DNA from: Rhodanobacter sp.
Lineage (GTDB): Bacteria > Pseudomonadota > Gammaproteobacteria > Xanthomonadales > Rhodanobacteraceae
NCBI GenBank assembly: GCA_004298505.1
Contig: SCRO01000010.1
Location: 1 to 47,413 of the forward strand
Reading direction: 5' to 3'
DNA length: 47,413 nt
Shown: positions 10,481-18,297 of the stretch, one piece after another
Layout: every line of letters begins with the position of its first letter
Position numbering within the stretch: position 1 is the first letter of the stretch
Program-made: the position numbers and the translations under genes
Notes under the pieces: generated by a model
The model's input: only the letters and a program-made list of their open reading frames with translations
The model's database searches: none
Told to the model about the DNA's origin: nothing

Positions 10481-10556
10481 CAGGAGCCCGCTCGCGGGCG
10501 ATGCTCCTGCTCTGATGCACGAAGGGCAGATCACATCGCCCGCAAGCGGGCTCCTA
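10481..10556. repeat. REP-like inverted pair (BIME-type)
   Basis: caggagcccgctcgcgggcg (10481 on) and, in reverse orientation, catcgcccgcaagcgggctc (10534-10556) form a head-to-head pair of 23-bp palindromic units separated by 30 bp. The unit 'aggagcccgcNNgcgggcgat' resembles REP elements dispersed in pseudomonad and xanthomonad genomes. A single, slightly diverged copy is at 32547-32568. The pair sits between convergent genes, a typical REP location, and could fold into one long hairpin. No RAYT transposase is in the window. Confidence 0.75.
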
Positions 10557-10566
10557 CGGTTGCAGG

Positions 10567-11415
10567 TCAGCCTTTGGCCACCGGCCGCGCCGGGTCGCTG
10601 ACCCAGCCGCTCCACGACGGCGCATACAGGCGTGACCCCTGCAGGCCCGCATGCTCCATCGCCAGCAGGTTGTGGCAGGCGGTGACACCGGAGCCGCACA
10701 TGTGCACGACGTGTGCCGGCTCGGCGCCAGCCAGCACCGCGGTGAACTCCGCGCGCAATTGCGCAGCCGGCTTGAAACGGCCGTCATGGTCCAGGTTGTC
10801 GGCGAACGGGCGGTTCAGCGCACCGGGCACGTGGCCGCCCACGCGATCCAGCGGTTCAACCTCGCCGCGATAACGCGCAGCGCCACGCGCGTCCAGCAAT
10901 TGGCCTGACGTGCCATCGGCTATGTCGGCGTGATCGAGCAACAGCTGGCTCGCGTCATAGCGCAGCGACAGCTTGCTGGCTGGTCGTGGCAGCGCCTCGC
11001 CGGATTCAGTCGGCAGCGCCGCGGCCAGCCACGCGGCATAGCCGCCATCCAGCACGGCGGCCTCGACTGCGACCAGACGCAGCAGCCACCACAGGCGTGC
11101 TGCGGCCATGGCGCCACCGGCAGCGTCATAACTGACCACCTGCATGCCGCCGCGCCAGCCCCAGCGTGACAGCAGCGCACTGAACGCCGATTCTAGCGGC
11201 AACGGATGTCGACCCAGGCCTTCGGCCTGCCGCGATCGATCCGACAAATCGCGATCCAGGCTGGCATAGACTGCACCGGGAATATGGCCATCCCGATAGT
11301 CGCGCTCGCCCTGCGTCGGATCGGACAACGCGAAGCGGCAGTCCACGATCAGGACCTGGTCCGACGACCGCGCCGCGAGATCGGCAGCATCGATGAGAGT
11401 GGTTTTCAGTGTCAT
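10567..11415 (-). CDS. sseA: Sulfurtransferase, 3-mercaptopyruvate type (tandem rhodanese)
   Basis: 282 residues with two rhodanese domains. The inactive N-terminal one contains VDCRFALSDPTQGERDYRDG and GHIPGAVYASLDRDLS. The C-terminal catalytic one has LLDARGAARYRGEVEP and active-site Cys240 in the loop CGSGVTA. The CGSGVTA loop is typical of 3-mercaptopyruvate sulfurtransferases; thiosulfate sulfurtransferases usually have CRKGVTA. It would transfer sulfane sulfur to thiols or cyanide in the cytoplasm. Its ATG overlaps the 3' end of the Nudix gene by 4 bp, so the DUF1289-Nudix-sseA genes form a translationally coupled group. Confidence 0.92.
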   Translation of the reverse strand: MTLKTTLIDAADLAARSSDQVLIVDCRFALSDPTQGERDYRDGHIPGAVYASLDRDLSDRSRQAEGLGRHPLPLESAFSALLSRWGWRGGMQVVSYDAAGGAMAAARLWWLLRLVAVEAAVLDGGYAAWLAAALPTESGEALPRPASKLSLRYDASQLLLDHADIADGTSGQLLDARGAARYRGEVEPLDRVGGHVPGALNRPFADNLDHDGRFKPAAQLRAEFTAVLAGAEPAHVVHMCGSGVTACHNLLAMEHAGLQGSRLYAPSWSGWVSDPARPVAKG

Positions 11416-12002
11416 GTGCGCTCCATTCTTTGCAGCAGGTTGCAGAGCATCGCGGCAGTAGCACCCCAGATGCGATGCCCGGCGTGGACGAACTCCACCA
11501 TCGGGCGCTGGTGGCCACGAAACTCCATGGTGTAGCGCCGCAGGTTGGCCGGATCGAGCAAGAAAGCCAACGGCACTTCGAATACTTCGGCGACCTCCTC
11601 CGGCGCGGGATACAAACGTGCGTGGGACGCAATCCTCGCTACCACCGGAGTGACGCAGAAACCACTGATGGTCTCGAAACGATCCAGGTAACCCAGTGGC
11701 GTCACCAGGTTGCGATCGAGGCCGATTTCCTCCTCGCTCTCGCGCAAGGCCGTGGCGAGGGCATCGTGGTCTTCCGGCTCGCTGCGGCCACCGGGAAACG
11801 CCACCTGACCGGCATGGGCCGCCAGATGGTCGGTACGCACGGTGAGCACCAGCCGTGGCTGCACACCTTCGCGAATGCCCACCAGTACTGCCGCCGACCG
11901 GCGCGCGCCCTGGCCCAGCAAGTCGCTCATGTCGGCGTGGTTCCAGCCTGGCCCTGTGGGTGGCGCCGACAGCGGCAGCAGCGCGTAGCCCAGGTCCTCC
12001 AT
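11412..12002 (-). CDS. Nudix hydrolase, CoA pyrophosphatase family
   Basis: 196 residues. The Nudix box is intact: GGRSEPEDHDALATALRESE followed by EEIGL, matching GX5EX7REUXEEXGU, and is preceded by the VLTVRTDHLAAHAGQVAFPG segment typical of the NudL/YeaB CoA-pyrophosphatase group (UPF0035). It probably hydrolyses CoA or related dinucleotides with Mg2+ or Mn2+. The start at 12002 shares one base with the stop of the DUF1289 gene (TGATG), supporting this start over an in-frame extension to 12203. Confidence 0.88.
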   Translation of the reverse strand: MEDLGYALLPLSAPPTGPGWNHADMSDLLGQGARRSAAVLVGIREGVQPRLVLTVRTDHLAAHAGQVAFPGGRSEPEDHDALATALRESEEEIGLDRNLVTPLGYLDRFETISGFCVTPVVARIASHARLYPAPEEVAEVFEVPLAFLLDPANLRRYTMEFRGHQRPMVEFVHAGHRIWGATAAMLCNLLQRMERT

Positions 12003-12193
12003 CACGGCAGTCTGCGCGCCGGTAGGATCACCTTCATCACATGTAGTCGTTCGAAATCGCTCATCGCCCGCCAGCGGCCGATCTCCTCGCCGCTGCGCTG
12101 GCAGCCCACGCAATAGCCACGCGGGTCCAGCCGGCAGATGCCGGTACACGGGCTCGGGAGAAGGTCTTGCAGGGGATCCGGCGCGTTCGACAT
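12002..12193 (-). CDS. DUF1289-domain small Fe-S-like protein
   Basis: 63 residues carrying the four-cysteine DUF1289 pattern: SPCTGICRLDPRGYCVGCQR followed by SGEEIGRW. The Cys spacing suggests metal or Fe-S binding, but the function of the family is unknown. It is often found beside Nudix or Fe-S genes; here its stop overlaps the Nudix start by one base, so the two are surely co-translated. ATG start, no signal peptide. Confidence 0.88.
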   Translation of the reverse strand: MSNAPDPLQDLLPSPCTGICRLDPRGYCVGCQRSGEEIGRWRAMSDFERLHVMKVILPARRLP

Positions 12194-12220
12194 ACCGGTT
12201 CATGGTAACACTCGTGCCAC

Positions 12221-12961
12221 TCAGGGTTGCTCGTGCTCGGGCTTGATCGCCAGCAGTTCAATCTCGAACTGCAGCACCTCGTTCGGGCCGATTCGCGGCA
12301 GCGCGCCCTCCTCGCCATAGGCCAGGCGCGGCGGGATCACCACCTTCCAGCGATCGCCCACGTGCATGCGCGGGATCACATCGCGCCAGCCGGGGATTAC
12401 CTTGTCCACGGCGAAGCTCACCGGTGCGCCGTGCGCCCAGGTGCTGTCAAATTCGGTGCCATCAGCCAGCATGCCGCGATAGTTCACCACCACCGTGCTG
12501 GTCACGCTGGGGTGTACCGTGCCGGCGCCCTTGCTCAGCACCGAGTACTGAATACCCGACGGCAACTGCACCACGCCGGGCTTCTTGCGGTTCTGCGCCA
12601 TGAATGCCGCGCTCTTGCGCGCGTTGGCGGCGGCAATGCTGTTGAACGCGGCCAGCGCCTCGCCGTGCATCTGCTGCTGCAGACGGTGCAGCTGGGCCTG
12701 CATTTCCTGGATTGGCACGGTCGGCTTGCGCTTGCCATAGGCATCGGCGATCGCCTTTTGCAGCGTCGGCAGATCCACATCCGGACTGCCCTCGGCGAAG
12801 CGGCTGCCAATCTGGTAACCGATGGCATAGGAAAGCTTGACCTTGTCCGGCTTCGCCGCCGCGGGGGCTGGCGCGGCGGCATGTCGCTGCGCGTGCAGCG
12901 CGCCGCCCAGCAGCATGCCCGCGAGCAGGAAACCACCCAGATATGTCGCGCCAGTTGCCAT
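12221..12961 (-). CDS. FKBP-type peptidyl-prolyl isomerase, FkpA/Mip-like, exported
   Basis: 246 residues. It has an N-terminal hydrophobic signal or anchor (TYLGGFLLAGMLLGGALHAQ), then a helical dimerisation domain (KLSYAIGYQIGSRFAEG, typical of FkpA/FklB/Mip N-terminal domains, with a glutamine-rich helix). The C-terminal FKBP domain has VVVNYRGMLADGTEFDSTW, VIPGWRDVIPRMHVGDRWK and IPPRLAYGEEG. It would act as a periplasmic or membrane-attached folding catalyst. Start 12961 is favoured because it directly precedes the signal sequence; 13012 would add 17 charged residues. It stands 27 bp upstream of the DUF1289 gene on the same strand. Confidence 0.9.
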   Translation of the reverse strand: MATGATYLGGFLLAGMLLGGALHAQRHAAAPAPAAAKPDKVKLSYAIGYQIGSRFAEGSPDVDLPTLQKAIADAYGKRKPTVPIQEMQAQLHRLQQQMHGEALAAFNSIAAANARKSAAFMAQNRKKPGVVQLPSGIQYSVLSKGAGTVHPSVTSTVVVNYRGMLADGTEFDSTWAHGAPVSFAVDKVIPGWRDVIPRMHVGDRWKVVIPPRLAYGEEGALPRIGPNEVLQFEIELLAIKPEHEQP

Positions 12962-13115
12962 CGATCCATGCCTTGAGTCGAGAAAAGAATTCGCGCGGGC
13001 GTCCCTTGCCATTTACGCATATGCGCATTGCACACGCACACGGCTGTGAGAAACCCGCTGCCGGCAAAGGTTCCCGCTGCTACCATCACCCGTTGAGTCT
13101 TCGAAGGAGCCTGTC

Positions 13116-13898
13116 ATGGCCTATCGCAACCTGGAAACCAGCAACCGCGGTGCAGTGCGTACGATCGCAGTGAACCGGCCCGACAAGCTCAACGCACTCA
13201 ATCGCGACACCCTCAACGAACTGACACTGGCGTTCGCGCAGGCCGCCCAGGACGATGCGGTGCGCGTGGTGGTGCTGACCGGCACCGGCGAAAAGGCGTT
13301 CGTCGCCGGTGCCGATATCGCCGAGATGAACGGCTATACGCCGATCCAGGCCCAGGCGTTCTCGCGCACCGGCCAACGTCTGATGAGCTCGATCGAACGG
13401 CTGGGTAAGCCAGTGATCGCACGCATCCAGGGCTTTGCGCTGGGCGGCGGCATGGAACTGGCGATGGCCTGCCACCTGCGCGTAGCCAGCGAGAAGGCGA
13501 AGTTCGGCCAGCCGGAAATCAACCTCGGGCTGATTCCCGGCTTCGGCGGCACCCAGCGCCTGCTGCGCCTGGCCGGTCGTGGCGCCGCGCTGGAGCTGTG
13601 CCTGAGCGGCGCCGTGATCAACGCACAGCGCGCGTGCGAACTGGGCCTGGTCACCCGTGTCGTCGCCGCTGAAGCGTTGGACGATGCGGTGAACGTCCTG
13701 GCCGATCAGCTGGCCGCGGCCGCACCACTGGCGGCGGCCGGCATTCTCGACGCGGTGCTGCAAGGTGGAGAGATGGCACTGGACCAGGCTCTGGAGTTCG
13801 AGACGCAGGGTTTCGCGCTGGCGTTCTCTACCGATGACATGCGCGAAGGCACCAGCGCCTTCCTGGAAAAGCGCAAGGCCGAATTCAAGGGAAGCTAG
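13116..13898 (+). CDS. Short-chain enoyl-CoA hydratase
   Basis: 260-residue crotonase. The oxyanion-hole segments (FVAGADIAEMNG and GFALGGGMELAMACHLRVAS) and both catalytic glutamates are present: Glu in GGGMELAMAC and Glu in FGQPEINLGLIPGFGGTQRL. It should hydrate short enoyl-CoA esters in fatty- or amino-acid oxidation. The protein is complete, with the usual C-terminal EGTSAFLEKRKAEFKG. It is transcribed away from the FKBP gene with a 154-bp gap and followed at once by a G+C-rich hairpin. Confidence 0.93.
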   Translation: MAYRNLETSNRGAVRTIAVNRPDKLNALNRDTLNELTLAFAQAAQDDAVRVVVLTGTGEKAFVAGADIAEMNGYTPIQAQAFSRTGQRLMSSIERLGKPVIARIQGFALGGGMELAMACHLRVASEKAKFGQPEINLGLIPGFGGTQRLLRLAGRGAALELCLSGAVINAQRACELGLVTRVVAAEALDDAVNVLADQLAAAAPLAAAGILDAVLQGGEMALDQALEFETQGFALAFSTDDMREGTSAFLEKRKAEFKGS

Positions 13899-13916
13899 GG
13901 CGGGCAGTGCCCGCCC
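13898..13916 (+). terminator. Hairpin after the enoyl-CoA hydratase gene
   Basis: GGGCGGGC-agt-GCCCGCCC, a perfect 8-bp stem that begins on the last base of the stop codon. There is no T tract after it on the plus strand, so termination may be weak or Rho-assisted. Confidence 0.5.
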
Positions 13917-13938
13917 TCGGTGACCGCTGGCTGGCCGC

Positions 13939-14159
13939 TCAATGCGCGCCGGCGTACTTTTTCTCGCTGGCGGTCACGCGCATGTCCAGACGGTTTTCCG
14001 GTGGCGCCAGCGGACAGGCGGCAAACGAGGTGAACGCACACGCCTGGTTGAAATCCAGCACGAGCTTGCCGTTCTTGGGCGGATCAACGTAGAGGAATCG
14101 CGCAACCGCATAGGTTTCCTTGCCGCTGGTGCCGCCCCCTGCAACAAACGGTCCCGACG
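13939..14159 (-). pseudogene. 3' remnant of a DUF1684-family gene
   Basis: Immediately after the mutL stop, a minus-strand frame ending in TGA 13941-13939 encodes about 70 residues: GGGTSGKETYAVARFLYVDP, PKNGKLVLDFNQACAFTSFA and ACPLAPPENRLDMRV. This matches the C-terminus of DUF1684 proteins (about 200-300 residues), whose hallmark is LDFNxAYNPPCAFTxxATCPLPPxxNRL. The N-terminal two-thirds and any start codon are missing, and about five residues of the AYNPPC segment are also gone (DFNQACAFT). I infer a deletion removing the region between mutL and this 3' end. Base composition matches the surroundings. Confidence 0.7.
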
Positions 14160-14161
14160 GA

Positions 14162-15958
14162 TCAACGACCGCGCATGAACAGCTTGTCGAGCTCGGCCAG
14201 GCTCAGCTGCACCCAGGTCGGACGCCCATGATTGCATTGCCCGGAACGCTCGGTCACCTCCATCTCGCGCAGCAGTGCATTCATCTCCGGAATGGTCAGG
14301 CGGCGACCGGCGCGCACCGAGCCATGGCAGGCCATGGTCGAGAGCAGCTCGTTCTCCAGTTCCTGCAGCCGACGCGAACTACCGTGCTGGGCCAGCTCGG
14401 ACAGCACGTCGCGACTCAGCTGCGCGACATCGGTGCCTTCCAGCAGCGCCGGAATGCGCCGCACCACGATGCTTGCCGGGCCGCTGCGCGACAGCTCCAG
14501 ACCCCAGCCGGCCAGCGCGTCGGCGTATTCCTCCGCGGCAGCGGCTTCCTTCGCGCTGACCGCGACCGACTGCGGCACCAGCAGCATCTGCGCGCGCAGG
14601 TTGCTGCCGGTGCGGCCGGATTTCAACTTTTCATAGGTGATCCGCTCGTGCGCCGCATGCATGTCGACCAGGATCAGGCCCTGCGCATTCTCGGCGAGCA
14701 CGTAAATGCTCTTGAGCTGGGCAATCGCGAAACCCAGAGGCGGGGCCTCGCCGGGCTCGGCCTGGCTCATCGACGAAGTACGCGGCGCTTCGCCCAGCAG
14801 CGCGGCGTAGTCGGCCAGCGGCTCGTCGCGCACGCCCAACGACAAGCGGTGCTGGCCGGCACGCGCCGGCCATGATTGCGGCATCGACAGCGGTGTCGTG
14901 GCGCCGGACAGGCGCAGGCTGCCGCCGGCTTCCTGCGCCTGCGAAACTACCTGACCGGCGCGCGTGTGCGCCAACGCCTCGTGCAGGGTGCGGAACAGGA
15001 AATCGTGCACCAGGCGCTGCTCACGGAAACGCACCTCGTGCTTGGCCGGGTGCACGTTCACGTCGACACCGGCCGGATCGAGTTCCAAGTACAGCACGAA
15101 GGCCGCATGGCGACCGTGAAACAGCACGTCGGCATAAGCCTGGCGCACCGCATGCGCCACGATGCGGTCGCGCACCAAGCGGCCGTTGACGTAGAAATAC
15201 TGCGAATCGGCCTGCGCCCGCGAGGCGGTCGGCAAGCCGACCCAGCCGGACAGCTGCAATCCGGCGGCCGCGTGGTCGATGCGCAGACTCTGCGCCGGAA
15301 ACTCCACACCGAGCACCTCGGCAACCCGCTGCAATGTGGCCTGCTCATCGCGCGCGGCTTTCCAGATGCGCACCGGCTTGCCGTTGTGGCTGAGGCGGAA
15401 CTCGACCGAACTGCGCGCCAATGCCAGCGACTTGAGCAGGTCGTCGATGTGGGCGAACTCGGTGCGCTCGGCGCGCATGAATTTCCGTCGTGCCGGGACA
15501 TTGTGGAACAGATCACGCACCTCGACGCTGGTACCCGGCGGATGCTGCGCCGGGCGTACCGCCTGCAGCTTGCCACCATCGACCTCGACCCGGTACGCCG
15601 CAGCGTCGCCGCGCAGGCGCGAAGTCAGCGCAAAGCGCGACACCGATGACACCGAGGCCAGCGCCTCGCCACGGAAACCCATGCTGGCGACGTGCTCCAG
15701 GTCGTCGAAGCTGCCGATCTTGCTGGTCGCATGCGAGGCTACCGCCAGCGGCAGCTCGTCGACGTGGATGCCGCCGCCATCGTCGCGCACGCGAATCAGG
15801 CGCACACCGCCGGCCTCGATATCCACCTCGATCCGCGTGGCGCCGGCGTCGAGACTGTTCTCGACCAGTTCCTTGACTACCGACGACGGCCGCTCGATGA
15901 CTTCGCCGGCGGCAATCTGGTTGATGAGCTGGGGAGGAAGCAAGCGGATGACAGACAT
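14162..15958 (-). CDS. mutL: DNA mismatch repair protein MutL
   Basis: 598 residues. The GHKL ATPase domain carries the motifs [29 protein letters not shown] and [15 protein letters not shown] variable linker follows, then a C-terminal dimerisation domain with the segment [12 protein letters not shown] near residue 430 and the ending [17 protein letters not shown]. It couples MutS mismatch recognition to strand incision. [12 protein letters not shown] keeps the spacing of the DQHAx2Ex4E endonuclease motif except Gln to Met, so intrinsic nicking activity is possible; E. coli MutL lacks it. It is followed by a gene remnant and preceded 34 bp upstream by amiC on the same strand, a common arrangement. 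Confidence 0.97.
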   Translation of the reverse strand: MSVIRLLPPQLINQIAAGEVIERPSSVVKELVENSLDAGATRIEVDIEAGGVRLIRVRDDGGGIHVDELPLAVASHATSKIGSFDDLEHVASMGFRGEALASVSSVSRFALTSRLRGDAAAYRVEVDGGKLQAVRPAQHPPGTSVEVRDLFHNVPARRKFMRAERTEFAHIDDLLKSLALARSSVEFRLSHNGKPVRIWKAARDEQATLQRVAEVLGVEFPAQSLRIDHAAAGLQLSGWVGLPTASRAQADSQYFYVNGRLVRDRIVAHAVRQAYADVLFHGRHAAFVLYLELDPAGVDVNVHPAKHEVRFREQRLVHDFLFRTLHEALAHTRAGQVVSQAQEAGGSLRLSGATTPLSMPQSWPARAGQHRLSLGVRDEPLADYAALLGEAPRTSSMSQAEPGEAPPLGFAIAQLKSIYVLAENAQGLILVDMHAAHERITYEKLKSGRTGSNLRAQMLLVPQSVAVSAKEAAAAEEYADALAGWGLELSRSGPASIVVRRIPALLEGTDVAQLSRDVLSELAQHGSSRRLQELENELLSTMACHGSVRAGRRLTIPEMNALLREMEVTERSGQCNHGRPTWVQLSLAELDKLFMRGR

Positions 15959-15992
15959 CCGCGAACTTTAGCAGCGAACGAGCGTGGTGCCG

Positions 15993-17468
15993 TCAGCCCG
16001 AAGGAATCGTCAGCACCGCACCGGCGTACACGGTATTGCTGTTGATCTGGTTTGCGCTCTTGAGCGCACCCACGCTGACCCCGTATTGCCGCGCGATGCT
16101 GCTCAGGCTTTCGCCGCGCCCGACCTTGTGCATGTCCGAACGCGCCAAGGGTTTGCCGATCGCGGCAACAGACGTACGTGCGCTCGTCCGGGAGCTGCCG
16201 ACTGACGCCACGCGGGTGCCGCCGCGCTGCGCACCCTGTGCCGCAAACCACGTACCCGGTGGCGGCGTCGACTCGAAATAATTCTTCACGCCGTTCATGA
16301 TCGCCTGGGCGAGCAGCTTCTGGTGGCCCGGATCGCGCAGCTTGCGCTCCTCCTGCGGATTGCTGATGAACGCTGTCTCGACCAGGATCGAGGGGACGTC
16401 GGGCGAGCGCAGCACCACGAAGTTGGCGCGCTCGACATACCCGCGGTGGGTCGGTCCCAGTTGCGCCAAGGCCTTGAGCACATTGCGGGCTACTTCATCG
16501 CTGGCCTGCATCGCCCAGCCCTGTTGCAGATCCAGCAGCACCTTGGCGAGCCCGTCGTTCTTGTCGTCCAGGCTGACGCCACCGATCAGATCGGAGCGGT
16601 TCTGCCCATCGGCGAGCCAGCGCGCGGCCATGCTGGTCTTGCCACGCGACGACAGCACCCACACCGACGAACCCCTGGCGTCGTCGCTGGTGAAGGAATC
16701 GGCGTGAATCGACACAAACAGATCGGCGTTGTTCTCGCGGGCGATCTCGTAGCGCTGCTTGAGCGGAATGAAATAGTCGCCGCTGCGGGTCAGTACGGCT
16801 TTCATGCCGGACTGGCGATTGATCTGCGCCGCCAGGTCGCGTGCCACCGCGAGAGTCACGTTCTTTTCCAGCGTACCGTCGGGGCCGTGCGCACCCTGAT
16901 CCTTGCCGCCGTGGCCGGCATCGACCGCCACCACTACCGCGCGCTGACCGTCGAGCATCGCCGCCGCCTGCTCGGCAGCCACCCGGCGGCTATGGGTCGG
17001 GTTGCTGTAGGACACGGTCACCGCGGCCGGCGCTGGCGTCGCGACGCGGCCGGCGGTCTTGCCTTTGCCTGGATACAGATCCAGCACCAGCCGATAATCC
17101 TCGTCACCGGCGGGCTTGAGCACGAAGCTCTTGAGCCGGCTCGACGGGTCGACTTTGGCGGTGAGCAGCAGGCTCTTGCCGCTGCGGGCATGGCTCAGGC
17201 CCCGGAACAGCCCCTGCGCGCCGGGTGCAGAAAAACTTGCCGCCGTCTGGCTGTCGCCCAGATCAACCACGATCTGCCCATCCTTCTGGTCGATCTGGTA
17301 TTTCAAAGGGCCGCTGGCATCGAGCACCACACGGGTGTACTCGGGACCGGCCCAGACGCGGGCATCCTTGACCTCGGCCGCCCGCACCCCACCGAGCGCG
17401 GCGCCCGCCAGAATCGCGGCGACCAGCAGAACGGCCAGCTTGTTCAGGTAACCCGTCATGAGCCGCAT
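15993..17468 (-). CDS. amiC: N-acetylmuramoyl-L-alanine amidase, AmiC type with LysM
   Basis: Periplasmic zinc amidase that splits septal peptidoglycan between MurNAc and the stem peptide. 491 residues from ATG 17468 (ATG 17459 is equally plausible; neither has a decisive Shine-Dalgarno). Order of domains: signal peptide (KLAVLLVAAILAGAALGGVR), AMIN domain (ARVWAGPEYTRVVLDASGPL), amidase_3 domain with VVVAVDAGHGGKDQGAHGPD, the metal-binding Glu in TLEKNVTLAVARDL and SIHADSF, and a C-terminal LysM (VGRGESLSSIARQYGVSVGA ... VLTIP). The LysM module is absent from E. coli AmiC but usual in pseudomonads and xanthomonads. A MITE separates it from tsaE upstream. Confidence 0.95.
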   Translation of the reverse strand: MRLMTGYLNKLAVLLVAAILAGAALGGVRAAEVKDARVWAGPEYTRVVLDASGPLKYQIDQKDGQIVVDLGDSQTAASFSAPGAQGLFRGLSHARSGKSLLLTAKVDPSSRLKSFVLKPAGDEDYRLVLDLYPGKGKTAGRVATPAPAAVTVSYSNPTHSRRVAAEQAAAMLDGQRAVVVAVDAGHGGKDQGAHGPDGTLEKNVTLAVARDLAAQINRQSGMKAVLTRSGDYFIPLKQRYEIARENNADLFVSIHADSFTSDDARGSSVWVLSSRGKTSMAARWLADGQNRSDLIGGVSLDDKNDGLAKVLLDLQQGWAMQASDEVARNVLKALAQLGPTHRGYVERANFVVLRSPDVPSILVETAFISNPQEERKLRDPGHQKLLAQAIMNGVKNYFESTPPPGTWFAAQGAQRGGTRVASVGSSRTSARTSVAAIGKPLARSDMHKVGRGESLSSIARQYGVSVGALKSANQINSNTVYAGAVLTIPSG

Positions 17469-17642
17469 TGAAACGCAGTCATGCAGCGAATGCAACAGGT
17501 TTTTCCTTTTAATATCCAAGACCTGCATGCTATTCATCAAGCGATATCAAGTTATCGACCACCAGTCACGCATTCCGAACAGATCCTCGCCGGGACAGCG
17601 GGTTCAGCAAAATCCCGAGCAGGAATAAGTACTTGGCTCCGC

Positions 17643-17826
17643 TCAGAGGCTGTGAAAAATTCGACCGCCGTAGCGAGAGCGTCGCCGGGCGTTCGTGGCA
17701 AGGTGCGCTGCGGGCCAATCCGGGGAGTTTGGTGAACCAAATGACTCGGATTGGCCCGTAGTGCGCCGCCGGCACGGGCGGGCGGCGACGTTCGCAGTAG
17801 GTGGGCGATTTTTTCACAGCCTCTCA
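17643..17826. mobile_element. MITE-like palindromic element with 3-bp target duplication
   Basis: A non-coding element of 178 bp (17646-17823) begins GAGGCTGTGAAAAATTCG. Its other end, read in reverse complement, begins GAGGCTGTGAAAAAATCG. The two halves pair imperfectly over about 85 bp, with near-identical inner arms GGCCAATCCG/CGGATTGGCC and GAGTTTGGT/ACCAAATGAC around the centre. TCA flanks both sides (17643-17645, 17824-17826), a TNA-type 3-bp duplication as produced by some IS5-family transposases, so it is probably a MITE mobilised in trans by an IS5-group element. The right-hand TCA is the complement of the TGA stop of tsaE. No transposase is encoded. Confidence 0.75.
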
Positions 17827-18297
17827 GGACAGTTGCCGGAGCAACCTCACGCCACGCGCAGTGAAGGCACGCAGTTGTGCGCGGCGACCCTCGCCGAGGT
17901 AATCGAGCCGAAGCTCAAGATCCGCAGCGGGCAAAGCGCCCGCACCGCGCTCGGGCCACTCCACCAATACCAGCGCGTCCGGATCGGTCAGTGTGTCCAG
18001 ACCCAGCCATTCGAGCTCGCCCGGATCGGCAATGCGATACAAGTCGAGATGCCAGGCTGGTCGTTCCCGGGCGGTGTAGCCCTCCATCAGGCTGTAGGTC
18101 GGGCTCTTCACCCGTTCCCCCACACCAAGCGCAGTCAGCAAGGCGCGCGCGAAGCTGGTCTTGCCGGCCCCAAGCGGCCCGTGCAGATAAAACACGAGCC
18201 CGTCATCCAGCCGGGCTGCTACGCGCGACGCCAACGCCGCGGTTGCCGCCTCGTCGGGTAGCGGCCAGACCGGACCGGTTTCGAGGTGCCCGCTCAT
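17824..18297 (-). CDS. tsaE: tRNA threonylcarbamoyladenosine biosynthesis ATPase TsaE
   Basis: 157 residues. Small P-loop ATPase that works with TsaB and TsaD to make t6A37 in ANN-decoding tRNAs. Walker A GPLGAGKTSFAR begins at residue 40; KSPTYSLMEGY and HLDLYRI are the conserved switch segments, and LVEWPERGAGALP the C-terminal hallmark. It overlaps nnr by 4 bp (ATGA), the widespread nnr-tsaE pairing. Its stop codon is exactly the TCA target duplication of the MITE downstream, so translation ends at the insertion point. The last residues (VRLLRQLS) might differ from the uninterrupted ancestral end. Confidence 0.95.
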   Translation of the reverse strand: MSGHLETGPVWPLPDEAATAALASRVAARLDDGLVFYLHGPLGAGKTSFARALLTALGVGERVKSPTYSLMEGYTARERPAWHLDLYRIADPGELEWLGLDTLTDPDALVLVEWPERGAGALPAADLELRLDYLGEGRRAQLRAFTARGVRLLRQLS

